Assembly (NCBI GenBank): GCA_017481595.1
Contig: JAFUOY010000040.1
Location: 46,260-110,259 of the forward strand
Reading direction: 5' to 3'
DNA: 64,000 nucleotides
Source of the DNA: Clostridia bacterium
GTDB lineage: Bacteria > Bacillota > Clostridia > Oscillospirales > CAG-272
Under the pieces are notes generated by a model that did no database searches, was not told where the DNA came from, and worked only from the letters and a program-made list of their open reading frames with translations. Shown piece after piece: positions 27,114-35,161 of this stretch (the first letter of the stretch is position 1; every line of letters starts with the position of its first letter). The translations under genes and the position numbers were made by a program.

Positions 27114-28136
27114 ATGATAAAGCCTGAAAAGCAATTCTTTCTTTTCGGAATGGGTCACAGAGAAAAAACCGTATATATTGACGGAAAATTAAAGACCGTA
27201 TTCGGAAATTCCGTTCTTTACAGCTGGGACGTTGAAAAGGAGGAATTCCTGTTTGACGAATACAAGGTTATATTGACTCTCAAGGACGGAAGCGTAGTGG
27301 AAATATACGAAAACTGCGAGGGCGTGTACGTAAACGATACCTGTATCGCATCATCAAAGCTCAACCTTCCTACCTTTGAGGGATATAAATATCAGAAGCA
27401 TTTAAGAATACTTCACCACGAGATACTTATAAGCTTCAATGAAAATAACGAGCCAGTACCCAACATTTACGTTTACAACAAGCCCTGGTACAGAGACGGC
27501 GCTATGATGGCGCTCGTTCTTGAAAAGACGGGAAATATTGAGCTTCTTCGCAAGTGGGCAACCTCAATAACCGAGCTTTACGATAAAAACAACTGGGGTA
27601 TGTCAGAGCCCGATAATCTCGGTCAGCTTGCATACGTGCTTTCTTATTTCTTTGACAAGGACTATCCCTTGGTAAATGAAATTATAAAGGAAGCAAAAAG
27701 AATATCAAGGGATGGCTGCTTAACGGGTATCACAGACGGCAACGATCACACGGTTTACTCAACCCTGTGGCTGAAATACGGTCTTTCCAAGCTTAATGCG
27801 GACACAAGCTTTATAAACGTTCCCAAGAAATTTGACTCCTATGCGCGTATGTTCTGGATGGACAGAAGCGACGTTGAAAGAGAGACCTATTTTGAGAACA
27901 AGTACGATAAGCTCTACCCCTATCTTACCTGGGCGGTAATGCACTTTGAAAACGAGGAAATAGACAAAGAGCTTCTTGACATTCAATACCCCATGACGTG
28001 GGAAATTGAAGCATCCCAGGCAAAGTACGAAAAGATCGCACCTCTTAGCGAAAATTACGCAAAGGGAAAGTGCGGTGCTCCCCACTCCTGGCACGCGGCT
28101 GAAATGTTTATGTACCTTATCGAATTTAAAGACTGA
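27114..28136 (+). CDS. Unrecognised enzyme, probable alpha/alpha-barrel carbohydrate-active fold
   Basis: The 340-residue soluble protein was not recognised. The N-terminal 110 residues are beta-rich (VYIDGKLKTVFGNSVLYSWDV); the rest is helical with NKPWYRDGAMMALVLEKTGNIELLRKW, a layout seen in six-hairpin glycosidases such as GH15, GH88 or GH105-like proteins, where an Arg-Asp pair after a Trp/Tyr often lines the active site. SEPDNLGQLAYVLSYFF and GAPHSWHAAEMFMYLIEF near the C-terminus add to that impression. No catalytic assignment is made. GAGGAG seven bases before the ATG supports the start. It may be co-transcribed with the DUF1538-PII pair, although a strong hairpin lies between. Confidence 0.65.
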   Translation: MIKPEKQFFLFGMGHREKTVYIDGKLKTVFGNSVLYSWDVEKEEFLFDEYKVILTLKDGSVVEIYENCEGVYVNDTCIASSKLNLPTFEGYKYQKHLRILHHEILISFNENNEPVPNIYVYNKPWYRDGAMMALVLEKTGNIELLRKWATSITELYDKNNWGMSEPDNLGQLAYVLSYFFDKDYPLVNEIIKEAKRISRDGCLTGITDGNDHTVYSTLWLKYGLSKLNADTSFINVPKKFDSYARMFWMDRSDVERETYFENKYDKLYPYLTWAVMHFENEEIDKELLDIQYPMTWEIEASQAKYEKIAPLSENYAKGKCGAPHSWHAAEMFMYLIEFKD

Positions 28137-28190
28137 AAACAAAAATCACGCTTCCGAGAGCGTCTGCAAAATTAATGGTAAAACCAAATT

Positions 28191-28220
28191 AGCCACCACG
28201 TTTTTTGTGGTGGCTTTTTG
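28191..28220 (+). terminator. Terminator after the gene at 27114-28136
   Basis: AGCCACCAC (28191-28199), T-rich loop, GTGGTGGCT (28207-28215), then TTTT. Confidence 0.85.
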
Positions 28221-28237
28221 ATATGCAGAAAATAAAG

Positions 28238-28261
28238 AAAAAGCCCCGCGCAAGGCGGGGC
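28238..28261 (-). terminator. Terminator after the XRE regulator gene
   Basis: On the minus strand GCCCCGC, loop CTTGC, GCGGGGC, then TTTTTC. Confidence 0.85.
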
Positions 28262-28266
28262 AAAGA

Positions 28267-29325
28267 TTATAGTTTATAAAGTGCCTTAAAATCCCCACGT
28301 TCTCGGAGTACATCAAAGGCGTTCCAGTCCAGATATTCTTTGAAATCCTCAGTAAGAGTAGAATTGCCGCTGACCCTCAAATCTTTAGCATCAAAGGTCA
28401 GTTTATTCAGAATGGCACAGGTATAGGGGACAGGCTTCACACGAGCTTTTTTAAGATCACTTTCATAGGTTACCGCATATTGATGAGATAATTTCAATGC
28501 CTCAACGGCTTTCTCGAAATTTCCTTCGCGGGTGAGGCACATAGCTTGCCAAACGTAATTATGCATTAAAGCCTCGTTGTAGAATAGGTAGTTACCGTCA
28601 TCGATAATTGTTTTGATTACTGTCTCTGCTGCGCGGATTGCGCGGAGATCATTCTTGCCCCATTCCAAATCACCTACAAGATTGCCCATTTTACGTTCAA
28701 TCATTTGCTGTCTATGGATAGATAACTCTTCACCCGACAGACACCACATCAGGAGTTCATCTTCGTCATAAGGGTGTTGCTTAGCATAAAAAACAGCATC
28801 AGATTTACGCCCAATATTTGGCAGATTTCTAACCAATCCGCGAATGGCACAGTTCTTTGTATCGTTATCCTCGCAGTCCTCAAAAATAGTTTCATATAGT
28901 TTGACAGATATCTTGAAATGTTCTTGTTGCTCTTCAGAATAATGCTCACAGTTATGAATAGCGTATGATTCCTCTGCCAAAGCAAGCCACAGAAGCCAAT
29001 CAAAATTTCCGGGGTATTCCGCCACAGCAATCTTGGCAATCTCATAACGCTTAGCTGTATCGCCTGTTTTGTAGGTCTCATCCAAAGCTGCCTCTAGTTC
29101 CTTCAAGCGTGAATCTTCCTCTACATTGACAAGCCCGAACAGCTCATCGGTAGATACGCTTAACAGACGAGCGAGTGGTACAATCATGGATAGATCGGGG
29201 TAAGCAACACCCGTTTCCCATTTGGAAACAGCTTGAAATGATATGTTCAAATATTCCGCCAGCCGTTCTTGTGTCATATCTTTTTTCTTACGTAGCTCTT
29301 TGATTTTTTTGCCGATGTCGTTCAT
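28267..29325 (-). CDS. XRE-family transcriptional regulator with TPR-like C-terminal domain
   Basis: The start at 29325 (MNDIGKKIKELRKKKDMTQ) has AAGGAG seven bases upstream; the longer open frame is not preceded by a ribosome site. Residues 1-65 are a helix-turn-helix of the XRE/Cro type (MTQERLAEYLNISFQAVSKWETGVAYPDLSMIVPLARLLSVSTDELFGL). The following about 285 residues are helical with repeated Trp/Leu/Tyr patterns like tetratricopeptide units (WLLWLALAEESYAIHN, AMCLTREGNFEKAVEALKLSHQYAV). Such proteins are common stand-alone regulators in gut Clostridia; the signal and targets are unknown. It has its own promoter and terminator. Its codon choice seems less biased than that of its neighbours, which may hint at recent transfer; this was judged by eye. 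Confidence 0.85.
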   Translation of the reverse strand: MNDIGKKIKELRKKKDMTQERLAEYLNISFQAVSKWETGVAYPDLSMIVPLARLLSVSTDELFGLVNVEEDSRLKELEAALDETYKTGDTAKRYEIAKIAVAEYPGNFDWLLWLALAEESYAIHNCEHYSEEQQEHFKISVKLYETIFEDCEDNDTKNCAIRGLVRNLPNIGRKSDAVFYAKQHPYDEDELLMWCLSGEELSIHRQQMIERKMGNLVGDLEWGKNDLRAIRAAETVIKTIIDDGNYLFYNEALMHNYVWQAMCLTREGNFEKAVEALKLSHQYAVTYESDLKKARVKPVPYTCAILNKLTFDAKDLRVSGNSTLTEDFKEYLDWNAFDVLRERGDFKALYKL

Positions 29326-29374
29326 ATGCGATCTCCTTAATGATAAAAGATAAGCGAGCTCTGCTTTCACAATT

Positions 29375-29402
29375 ATTATATCACAAATCCACCTATCGTC
29401 AA
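29375..29402 (-). promoter_or_regulatory. Promoter of the XRE regulator gene
   Basis: Minus strand TTGACG (29397-29402), 16-base spacer, TATAAT (29375-29380). Confidence 0.65.
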
Positions 29403-29510
29403 TAACTTGTTCTTTGACGAATTTCAACCATCATTCGAGTTTTTTCTTTCAGTCAAATTAGTAGCAAGCGTGCGTATTGGCTAATTCAATATACGATTGA
29501 GATATAAATA

Positions 29511-29542
29511 AACACCACCAAAGAAAATTCCTTGGTGGTGTT
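29511..29542 (-). terminator. Terminator of the T-box ABC transporter operon
   Basis: Arms at 29511-29523 (AACACCACCAAAG) and 29530-29542 (CCTTGGTGGTGTT) pair over 12 of 13 positions and are followed on the minus strand by TATTTATAT. The remaining gene-free bases 29430-29626 show no other feature. Confidence 0.8.
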
Positions 29543-29626
29543 CGTATTTTCTCCGCTAAAGATGTATAAAAGCGTGTTTTTTATTAAATTATGTCAGAGG
29601 ACGTGTACGAATTTTAGCAAAAACGT

Positions 29627-30424
29627 TTATTTTACAAGCATTGCGCGGTCGGAGGCAAACTCATTTCCGCTTGCCTTTGTAAACATACCGAGAAGATCCT
29701 CAACGGTAAGGTTTTTCTTCTCTTCTCCCTTAACGTCGACGATTATACGTCCCTCGTGCATCATAATAAGGCGGTTACCGTGCTTTATTGCATCCCTCAT
29801 ATTATGAGTTATCATAATTGTGGTAAGCTTATTTTCATTTACCACGTTGTCCGTAATTTCAAGCACCTTTGCCGCGGTCTTAGGGTCAAGAGCCGCCGTA
29901 TGCTCATCAAGGAGGAGGAGCTTTGGCTTGTTTAATGACGCCATAAGAAGCGTTACAGCCTGTCGCTGACCGCCAGACAAAAGTCCCACCTTTGAGGAAA
30001 GTCTGTCCTCAAGTCCTAAGCCCAGGGGAGCAAGCAGCTCTCTGTATCTTTGTCTTTCCTCCTTGGTTACGCCCCATCTTAAAGAATGTCTTTTTCCTCT
30101 TCTTAAGGCTATTGCAAGGTTTTCGTCTATCTGCATTCCTGCGGCAGTACCCATCATCGGGTCCTGGAATACTCTGCCAAGGAATTTTGCCCTTTTATAT
30201 TCGGGCATATTGGTAACGTCTACGCCGTCAATGGTAATTGAGCCCGTATCCACGCGCCAGCTGCCTGCAATAGCGTTAAGCATAGTGCTTTTTCCTGCTC
30301 CGTTACCGCCGATAACCGTTACGAAATCTCCATCCTCCAAGGTAAGATCAAGTCCGTTCAACGCGGTTTTTGCATTTACCGTACCGGGATTAAAGGTTTT
30401 TGATACGTTCTTAATTTCAAGCAT
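29627..30424 (-). CDS. ABC transporter ATP-binding subunit (TrpZ-like)
   Basis: The ATG at 30424 (MLEIKNVSKTFNPG) has GGAGG upstream and overlaps the permease stop by eight bases (ATGCTTGA), indicating coupling. The 265-residue ATPase carries Walker A (GGNGAGKST), Q-loop (FQDPMMGTA), signature (LLSGGQRQAVTLLMA), Walker B (LLLLDEHTAALDP) and the H-loop (ITHNMRDA). The pairing with a BPD_transp_2-type permease and an ABC_sub_bind lipoprotein matches the TrpXYZ-type amino acid importers of Firmicutes. The T-box leader of the operon indicates an amino acid substrate. Confidence 0.92.
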   Translation of the reverse strand: MLEIKNVSKTFNPGTVNAKTALNGLDLTLEDGDFVTVIGGNGAGKSTMLNAIAGSWRVDTGSITIDGVDVTNMPEYKRAKFLGRVFQDPMMGTAAGMQIDENLAIALRRGKRHSLRWGVTKEERQRYRELLAPLGLGLEDRLSSKVGLLSGGQRQAVTLLMASLNKPKLLLLDEHTAALDPKTAAKVLEITDNVVNENKLTTIMITHNMRDAIKHGNRLIMMHEGRIIVDVKGEEKKNLTVEDLLGMFTKASGNEFASDRAMLVK

Positions 30425-31343
30425 TCTCAGTTCCTCCCTCTCCCGTAGCATTTGATTTTACCTTCTTTTTAAAGGTAACATTTGAAAAGTAGGTTTTCTT
30501 GACGTATGGAACGGCAAGGAATATAAGAACTATTACCGCAGAGAGCATCTTAAGAAGGTTTGCATCCACCTGAAGATTCATTACGAACTGATAGATGGAG
30601 AAATATATTATTGCTCCTATTACCGTGCTTAAAAGGGTAATTGCAAAATTGGTAGTCAATCTTGAAACTATACTCGTTCCGATAACAATAGCCGCAAGAC
30701 CTATTACGATAGCGCCTGCACCCATCTTTATATCGGCATAGCCCGTATATTGAGAAAGGAACGCACCCGAAAGGGCAACAAGACCGTTTGAAAGCATAAG
30801 ACCGATAACCTTGTTAAGATTTACGTTAATACCCTGCGCCCTACTCATATTTGCGTTATTACCCGTTGCACGCAGTGCACAGCCAAGCTCCGTTCCGAAG
30901 AAGAAATAGAGTATGGCAATAAGGGCAAGACATATAAGAAGCATCCAGGTGATGGTAAAGCCGAGTCTTTCAATATTCATTGTAACGAAGGTCTCCTTCG
31001 CCAAGGGATGATTTGCTCTGCCGATTATCTTAAAGTTGATGGACCAGAGCATAAGCTGAGTAAGAATACCCGCAAGAATTGGCTGAATACCGAACACTGT
31101 ATGGGAAATTCCCGTCATAAGACCCGCTATACAGCCTGCCAAAAATGCTATTACCAATGCAAGAATAGTATGTACGCCTGCCGCGTTAAGCACGACGAAC
31201 ACTACGCCGCCCGTTGCCATTGAGCCGTCAACGGTAAGATCGGCAATATCAAGCACCTTGTATGTTATAAACACACCTATAGCCATAATGCCCCATATAA
31301 GACCTTGGGCTACGGCATAGGGTAAAGCGTTAAAAAATGCCAT
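30417..31343 (-). CDS. ABC transporter permease (TrpY-like)
   Basis: The 308-residue permease has about eight to nine membrane segments and the family pattern LDIADLTVDGSMATGGVV near residue 30, RATGNNANMSRAQGINV near 160 and VALSGAFLSQYTGYADIKMGAGAIVIGLAAIVIG near 190, which is the LivH/RbsC-like (BPD_transp_2) loop that docks the ATPase. It is the sole permease subunit and probably forms a homodimer. It lies 11 bases after the substrate-binding gene and overlaps the ATPase gene. The C-terminus is basic and cytoplasmic. Confidence 0.92.
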   Translation of the reverse strand: MAFFNALPYAVAQGLIWGIMAIGVFITYKVLDIADLTVDGSMATGGVVFVVLNAAGVHTILALVIAFLAGCIAGLMTGISHTVFGIQPILAGILTQLMLWSINFKIIGRANHPLAKETFVTMNIERLGFTITWMLLICLALIAILYFFFGTELGCALRATGNNANMSRAQGINVNLNKVIGLMLSNGLVALSGAFLSQYTGYADIKMGAGAIVIGLAAIVIGTSIVSRLTTNFAITLLSTVIGAIIYFSIYQFVMNLQVDANLLKMLSAVIVLIFLAVPYVKKTYFSNVTFKKKVKSNATGEGGTENA

Positions 31344-31354
31344 TTCAACCTCTG

Positions 31355-32341
31355 TTATTTGCTGATTGCCACGTATCCTGCAGCCTCAAGAGCGGCTGTG
31401 TCGATATTAAGAGCATCGCAAATTTCCTTGTTATATTTTTTTGTGGGGTTTGCATCATATGCAATGGGCATATCCTCTACGTGCTTCTTGTTAAGAAGGA
31501 TCTCCGCTGCCATTTCGCCTGTCTTTTTACCAAGGTTGTAGTAGTCGATGGAAAGTGTAGCGTAGCCACATCCCGAGCAAATACCCTCTTCTCCTGCAAA
31601 TACGGGAACCTTTTTAGCCATACAAGCATTCTTGATAATACCTGTGTTATCTGCTACTGTGTTATCTGTAGGAACGTAGATAGCAGTACATTCGCTTGCC
31701 GCGTTAGTTACAACTGCAGTAAGGTCATTGGAGTCTGCAAAAGAGAATTCCTTACAAGGAATGTTATTATCTGTAAGGTACTTTTTAACAACCGCTACCT
31801 GGTATGTGGAGTTATCCTCGGATGAACAGTAAAGAAGACCCACCTTGTCACTTCCGTCAAGGGAGAGTGTATCTATCATCATCTGAGCCTGCTCTGTAAG
31901 GGGAGCAAGGTCGGATGTACCTGAAACGTTAGTACCAACAGTACCGCTGAAGTTTTCGATTCCGAGAGCAACACCGTATTCTGTAACGGATGTACCAAGG
32001 ATCGGAATAGTGGACGTAGCGCTCTTAGCCGCCTGAAGAACGGGGGTTGCGTTAGCGAGAATAAGATCGTAATCGTTAGCTACGAAGGAGCCTATAATAG
32101 AGGGACAAGCGGAAATTTCGCCGCCTGCATTCTGTTCAACAAACTTAACGGTCTTGCCTTCCTTAGCAAGCTCTGCCTCAAGAGCGTCCATAAAGCCCTG
32201 AGATGCAGCGTCAAGAGCAACGTGGGGCGCAAGCTGAGCTACGCCAACTGTGAAATCCGCGGTATCGCCGCAGGATGTGAATGAGAGACAGATACCGCAT
32301 ACGAGCAATACTGCCATGACAAGTGATAAAATCTTTTTCAT
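31355..32341 (-). CDS. ABC transporter substrate-binding lipoprotein (TrpX-like)
   Basis: The ATG at 32341 is supported by GGAGG nine bases upstream; the longer open frame runs into the T-box leader. The 328-residue protein has a lipoprotein signal (MKKILSLVMAVLLVCGIC, lipobox FTSC) and the two-lobed periplasmic-binding fold of the ABC_sub_bind family (VGVAQLAPHVALDAASQGFMDALE, ANATPVLQAAKSAT, GVLYCSSE-type GLLYCSSEDNSTYQV, FAGEEGICSGCGYATLSIDYYNLG). It captures the substrate outside the cell for the permease and ATPase that follow. The T-box leader upstream predicts an amino acid ligand, most likely aromatic. Confidence 0.92.
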   Translation of the reverse strand: MKKILSLVMAVLLVCGICLSFTSCGDTADFTVGVAQLAPHVALDAASQGFMDALEAELAKEGKTVKFVEQNAGGEISACPSIIGSFVANDYDLILANATPVLQAAKSATSTIPILGTSVTEYGVALGIENFSGTVGTNVSGTSDLAPLTEQAQMMIDTLSLDGSDKVGLLYCSSEDNSTYQVAVVKKYLTDNNIPCKEFSFADSNDLTAVVTNAASECTAIYVPTDNTVADNTGIIKNACMAKKVPVFAGEEGICSGCGYATLSIDYYNLGKKTGEMAAEILLNKKHVEDMPIAYDANPTKKYNKEICDALNIDTAALEAAGYVAISK

Positions 32342-32402
32342 TTTCTTTTCCTCCGAAAAATGTAATTCAAAAATGTATAATAAGGGCAAGCCCTTTATTC
32401 AA

Positions 32403-32676
32403 AAACAAAAAGCCCCTGTATTAAAAACTAATACAGGGACGAAATAATTCGTGTTACCACTCTGCTTTACAATAAACCTTACGGTCAAAGCCTCATCAGG
32501 CACAGTCTATGCCTTAGCGATATAACGGTCGCACCCGGTGACGCCTACTTTGTTCAACGTACTGCTCGCAAAATGTATTTCACACCTCTACTCACCATTG
32601 TCTTTCACCAACCGACAACTCTCTGAAGGATTTCAACGTGTTACTTCTTCTTGCTCAATCGCATTTAACTGAATAT
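32403..32676 (-). promoter_or_regulatory. T-box riboswitch leader of the ABC transporter operon
   Basis: Minus-strand RNA from about 32676 has the parts of a T-box: Stem I with AGUA (32645-32642) opposite GAA (32581-32579), the apical AGAGAG and GGTTGGTGAAAG elements near 32623-32603, the antiterminator box AGAGTGGTAACACG (32463-32450) and a terminator CCCTGTATTA/TAATACAGGG plus T run (32438-32403). Bases after GAA read A-UAC-A, so UAC (tyrosine, 32577-32575) is the favoured specifier; AUA is the alternative. The bulge UGGU (32459-32456) pairs with an ACCA tRNA end, meaning discriminator A, as in tRNA-Tyr; bacterial tRNA-Trp usually has G. Uncharged tRNA would turn the operon on. Confidence 0.92.
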
Positions 32677-32682
32677 ACTAAG

Positions 32683-32711
32683 ATTTTAGCACCGCAAAAT
32701 TCATTTGTCAA
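32683..32711 (-). promoter_or_regulatory. Promoter of the T-box ABC operon
   Basis: Minus strand TTGACA (32706-32711), 17-base spacer, TAAAAT (32683-32688), directly ahead of Stem I. Confidence 0.82.
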
Positions 32712-32781
32712 GGGTTTTTTTAAAAAAATTCAATTTTTTATTCAGCCTCGTGCATATTTATTCACACGCAATTATGTATAT

Positions 32782-32820
32782 AAAAAAAAAGGACGCGCCC
32801 CGAAAAAATTCGGGACGCGT
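32782..32820 (-). terminator. Terminator of putP
   Basis: Minus strand ACGCGTCCCGAA, loop TTTT, TTCGGGGCGCGT, then CC and a run of T. It is six bases past the putP stop. Confidence 0.9.
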
Positions 32821-32826
32821 TTTCAA

Positions 32827-34401
32827 TTATTCCGTTATACCTGCTTTTGCATTTTCAAATTCTGCCTTTATTTCATCAGAGGGCTCCTTGGAAAGCAAGG
32901 AAGCTACCACGATGGCGATACAGGAGATAATGAAGGCGGGAAGAAGCTCGTAAATGCCAAAGATGCCGCCGATGGGGTTAAGCGCCATTTTCCATACAAA
33001 CACGGAAACAGCGCCCGATATCATACCTGCAATAGCGCCCTGGCGTGTTGTTCTCTTCCAGAAAAGGGAGAAAAGCATAATAGGACCGAAGGTTGCGCCA
33101 AAGCCTGCCCAAGCGAAGGAAACGAGGGAGAAGATAACGCTGTTTTCATCCCAGGCGATAATCATACCGATAATAGCGATCACAACGAGAACTATTCTTG
33201 AGAGCCACATTACCTTTTTATCATCAACCTTTTTATCCTTCTTTATAATTCCCTCGTAAATGTTTTTGGATACGGAGGATGCCGCAATAAGAAGATAGGA
33301 GTCAGAGGAGCTTATGGTAGCGGCAAGAATGCCCGCCATAATTACACCTGCAATAATGGGAGGGAGATAACCCGTTGCAAGCTCGATAAACACGTTTTCC
33401 GCTCCGCCCTTGGAAAGAAGAACGTCGTTAACAGGCATAAGATATCTTCCGAGTATACCGATAAATACCGCAACTGAAAGGGAGATCACAACCCATACGG
33501 TTGCAATTCTTCTGGAGCGCTTGATCTCCTCGGGCTTACGGATAGCCATAAAGCGAAGGAGCACCTGAGGAACACCGAAATATCCAAGTCCCCAAGCGAG
33601 CATCGAGAACATTGTAAGAACGCCGTAGCTTGACGCGGGGCCGAACAAGGGCGCGCCGTTTTCTACTATCTGCATTCCGTTTTCGCCTACCTCGGGAGAT
33701 GCGATGTAATTAAGTGAGAAGAAGCCGGGGATATCCTTTGCGTTTTCAATAACCGCGCCAAAGCCTCCTGCGTTAATAACGCCCACAATAACCATAACGA
33801 TAAGAGCGCCTATCATAACTATCGCCTGCATAAAATCGGATACGCTTTCTGCAAGGAAGCCGCCAATAAGCGTGTAGGCAATAACGAATACCGCACCGAT
33901 TATCATCATCCAATGATAGTCAAAGCCGAAAAGCGTGCTGAAAAGCTTACCGCAGGTTACGAAGCAGCTGGCTGCGTAAACTGTAAAGAAAACGAGAATA
34001 AATACGGCGGAAATACCGAGAATGATCTTTTTCTTTTCGTGGAAACGGTTACTGAAGAAATCGGGAATCGTAATGGCGTTGCCTGAAATTGCAGAATAGT
34101 TTCTGAGTCTTTTTGCAACGATAAGCCAGTTTACGTATGTACCGATGGCAAGACCGATAGCCGTCCAGAATGCATCTGCAAGGCCGCACCAATAGGCAAC
34201 ACCCGGAAGTCCCATAAGAAGCCATCCGCTCATATCAGATGCCTCCGCGCTCATTGCCGCAACCCAAGGACCGAGGGTTCTGCCGCCCAAGAAATAGTTT
34301 TCGGAGCTTTTTTGCGCGCGCTTATAAAAATATACGCCTATACCGATAACGATGGACATATAAAGCACCATCGTAATTAAAATTTGAATTTTGTCGTTCA
34401 T
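32827..34401 (-). CDS. putP: Sodium/proline symporter (SSS family)
   Basis: The 524-residue protein has about 13 membrane segments and the PutP signatures SAEASDMSGWLLMGLPG near residue 50, GNAITIPDFFSNRF near 105, AYTLIGGFLAESVSDFMQ near 175 and AGILAATISSSDSYLLIAASS near 360, which includes the sodium-site serines. It couples proline uptake to the sodium gradient. Proline may be used as osmoprotectant or as an electron acceptor in Stickland fermentation. It is monocistronic, with CCGGAGG before the ATG and its own promoter and terminator. The promoter TAAAAT box has no recognisable regulator site. Confidence 0.93.
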   Translation of the reverse strand: MNDKIQILITMVLYMSIVIGIGVYFYKRAQKSSENYFLGGRTLGPWVAAMSAEASDMSGWLLMGLPGVAYWCGLADAFWTAIGLAIGTYVNWLIVAKRLRNYSAISGNAITIPDFFSNRFHEKKKIILGISAVFILVFFTVYAASCFVTCGKLFSTLFGFDYHWMMIIGAVFVIAYTLIGGFLAESVSDFMQAIVMIGALIVMVIVGVINAGGFGAVIENAKDIPGFFSLNYIASPEVGENGMQIVENGAPLFGPASSYGVLTMFSMLAWGLGYFGVPQVLLRFMAIRKPEEIKRSRRIATVWVVISLSVAVFIGILGRYLMPVNDVLLSKGGAENVFIELATGYLPPIIAGVIMAGILAATISSSDSYLLIAASSVSKNIYEGIIKKDKKVDDKKVMWLSRIVLVVIAIIGMIIAWDENSVIFSLVSFAWAGFGATFGPIMLFSLFWKRTTRQGAIAGMISGAVSVFVWKMALNPIGGIFGIYELLPAFIISCIAIVVASLLSKEPSDEIKAEFENAKAGITE

Positions 34402-34431
34402 AAATCCGTACCTCCGGAAAAAATATGTTAC

Positions 34432-34460
34432 ATTTTAGCATACAATATTTTGCTTGTCAA
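34432..34460 (-). promoter_or_regulatory. Promoter of putP
   Basis: Minus strand TTGACA (34455-34460), 17-base spacer, TAAAAT (34432-34437). Confidence 0.8.
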
Positions 34461-34483
34461 TGTTAAATAACAATTTAAATAAT

Positions 34484-34516
34484 AAAAAAAGAGAAAGAGG
34501 AAAAAAATCCTCTTTC
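34484..34516 (-). terminator. Terminator of rubrerythrin gene
   Basis: Minus strand GAAAGAGGA, T-loop, TCCTCTTTC, TCTTTTTTT (stem 34493-34501 with 34508-34516). Confidence 0.85.
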
Positions 34517-34542
34517 ATCTTTATAAAAGTGTTGAATTATAA

Positions 34543-35079
34543 TCAATAATTTTCTGCGTGAATTTCAAAATAGCTCTTGGGGTGTGCGCAGGTAGGACAA
34601 ATTTCGGGTGCCTTTGTGCCGACCATAATGTGTCCGCAATTGCGGCATTCCCAAACCTTAACCTCGCTCTTTTCAAATACCTGAGCCGTTTCAACGTTCT
34701 TAAGAAGTGCGCGATAACGCTCCTCGTGATGCTTTTCTACTGCGGCAACAAGACGGAATTTAGCGGCAAGAGCTGTAAAGCCCTCCTCCTCTGCATCCTT
34801 TGCAAAGCCCTCGTACATATCGGTCCACTCATAGTATTCGCCTGCTGCGGCGCTTTCAAGATTTGCAGCTGTGTCCCCAATGCCGCCAAGCTCCTTGAAC
34901 CAAAGCTTTGCGTGTTCCTTTTCGTTTTCAGCGGTCTTTAAGAAAAGGGCGGAAATCTGCTCATATCCTTCCTTTTTAGCTACGGAAGCAAAGTAAGTAT
35001 ACTTGTTTCTTGCCTCGGACTCACCCGAGAAGGCAGCCTGAAGATTCTTTTCTGTTTTTGTTCCTGCGTATTTAGACAT
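34543..35079 (-). CDS. rbr: Rubrerythrin
   Basis: The 178-residue protein has the ferritin-like diiron domain ([55 protein letters not shown]) and a C-terminal rubredoxin-type FeS4 site ([24 protein letters not shown]). It reduces hydrogen peroxide to water with electrons from rubredoxin or ferredoxin reductases, a main peroxide defence of anaerobes. The gene stands alone with a promoter at 35114-35142 and AGGAGG before the ATG. A stand-alone rubredoxin that could serve it is encoded at 42808-42966. Confidence 0.96.
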   Translation of the reverse strand: MSKYAGTKTEKNLQAAFSGESEARNKYTYFASVAKKEGYEQISALFLKTAENEKEHAKLWFKELGGIGDTAANLESAAAGEYYEWTDMYEGFAKDAEEEGFTALAAKFRLVAAVEKHHEERYRALLKNVETAQVFEKSEVKVWECRNCGHIMVGTKAPEICPTCAHPKSYFEIHAENY

Positions 35080-35113
35080 ATTGTTTATCCTCCTAAATTG
35101 TTTTTACAATTAT

Positions 35114-35142
35114 ATTTTACCATTTTCAAGTAAAAATATCAA
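35114..35142 (-). promoter_or_regulatory. Promoter of the rubrerythrin gene
   Basis: Minus strand TTGATA (35137-35142), 17-base spacer, TAAAAT (35114-35119). Confidence 0.7.
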
Positions 35143-35161
35143 TACGGTATAAAAAAATTTG

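Noticed and set aside
30425-30451. The upstream in-frame start of the ABC ATPase gene in the T-box operon.
   Set aside because: It would place the start inside the permease coding end without a ribosome site, whereas MLEIKNV at 30424 has GGAGG and the family N-terminus.
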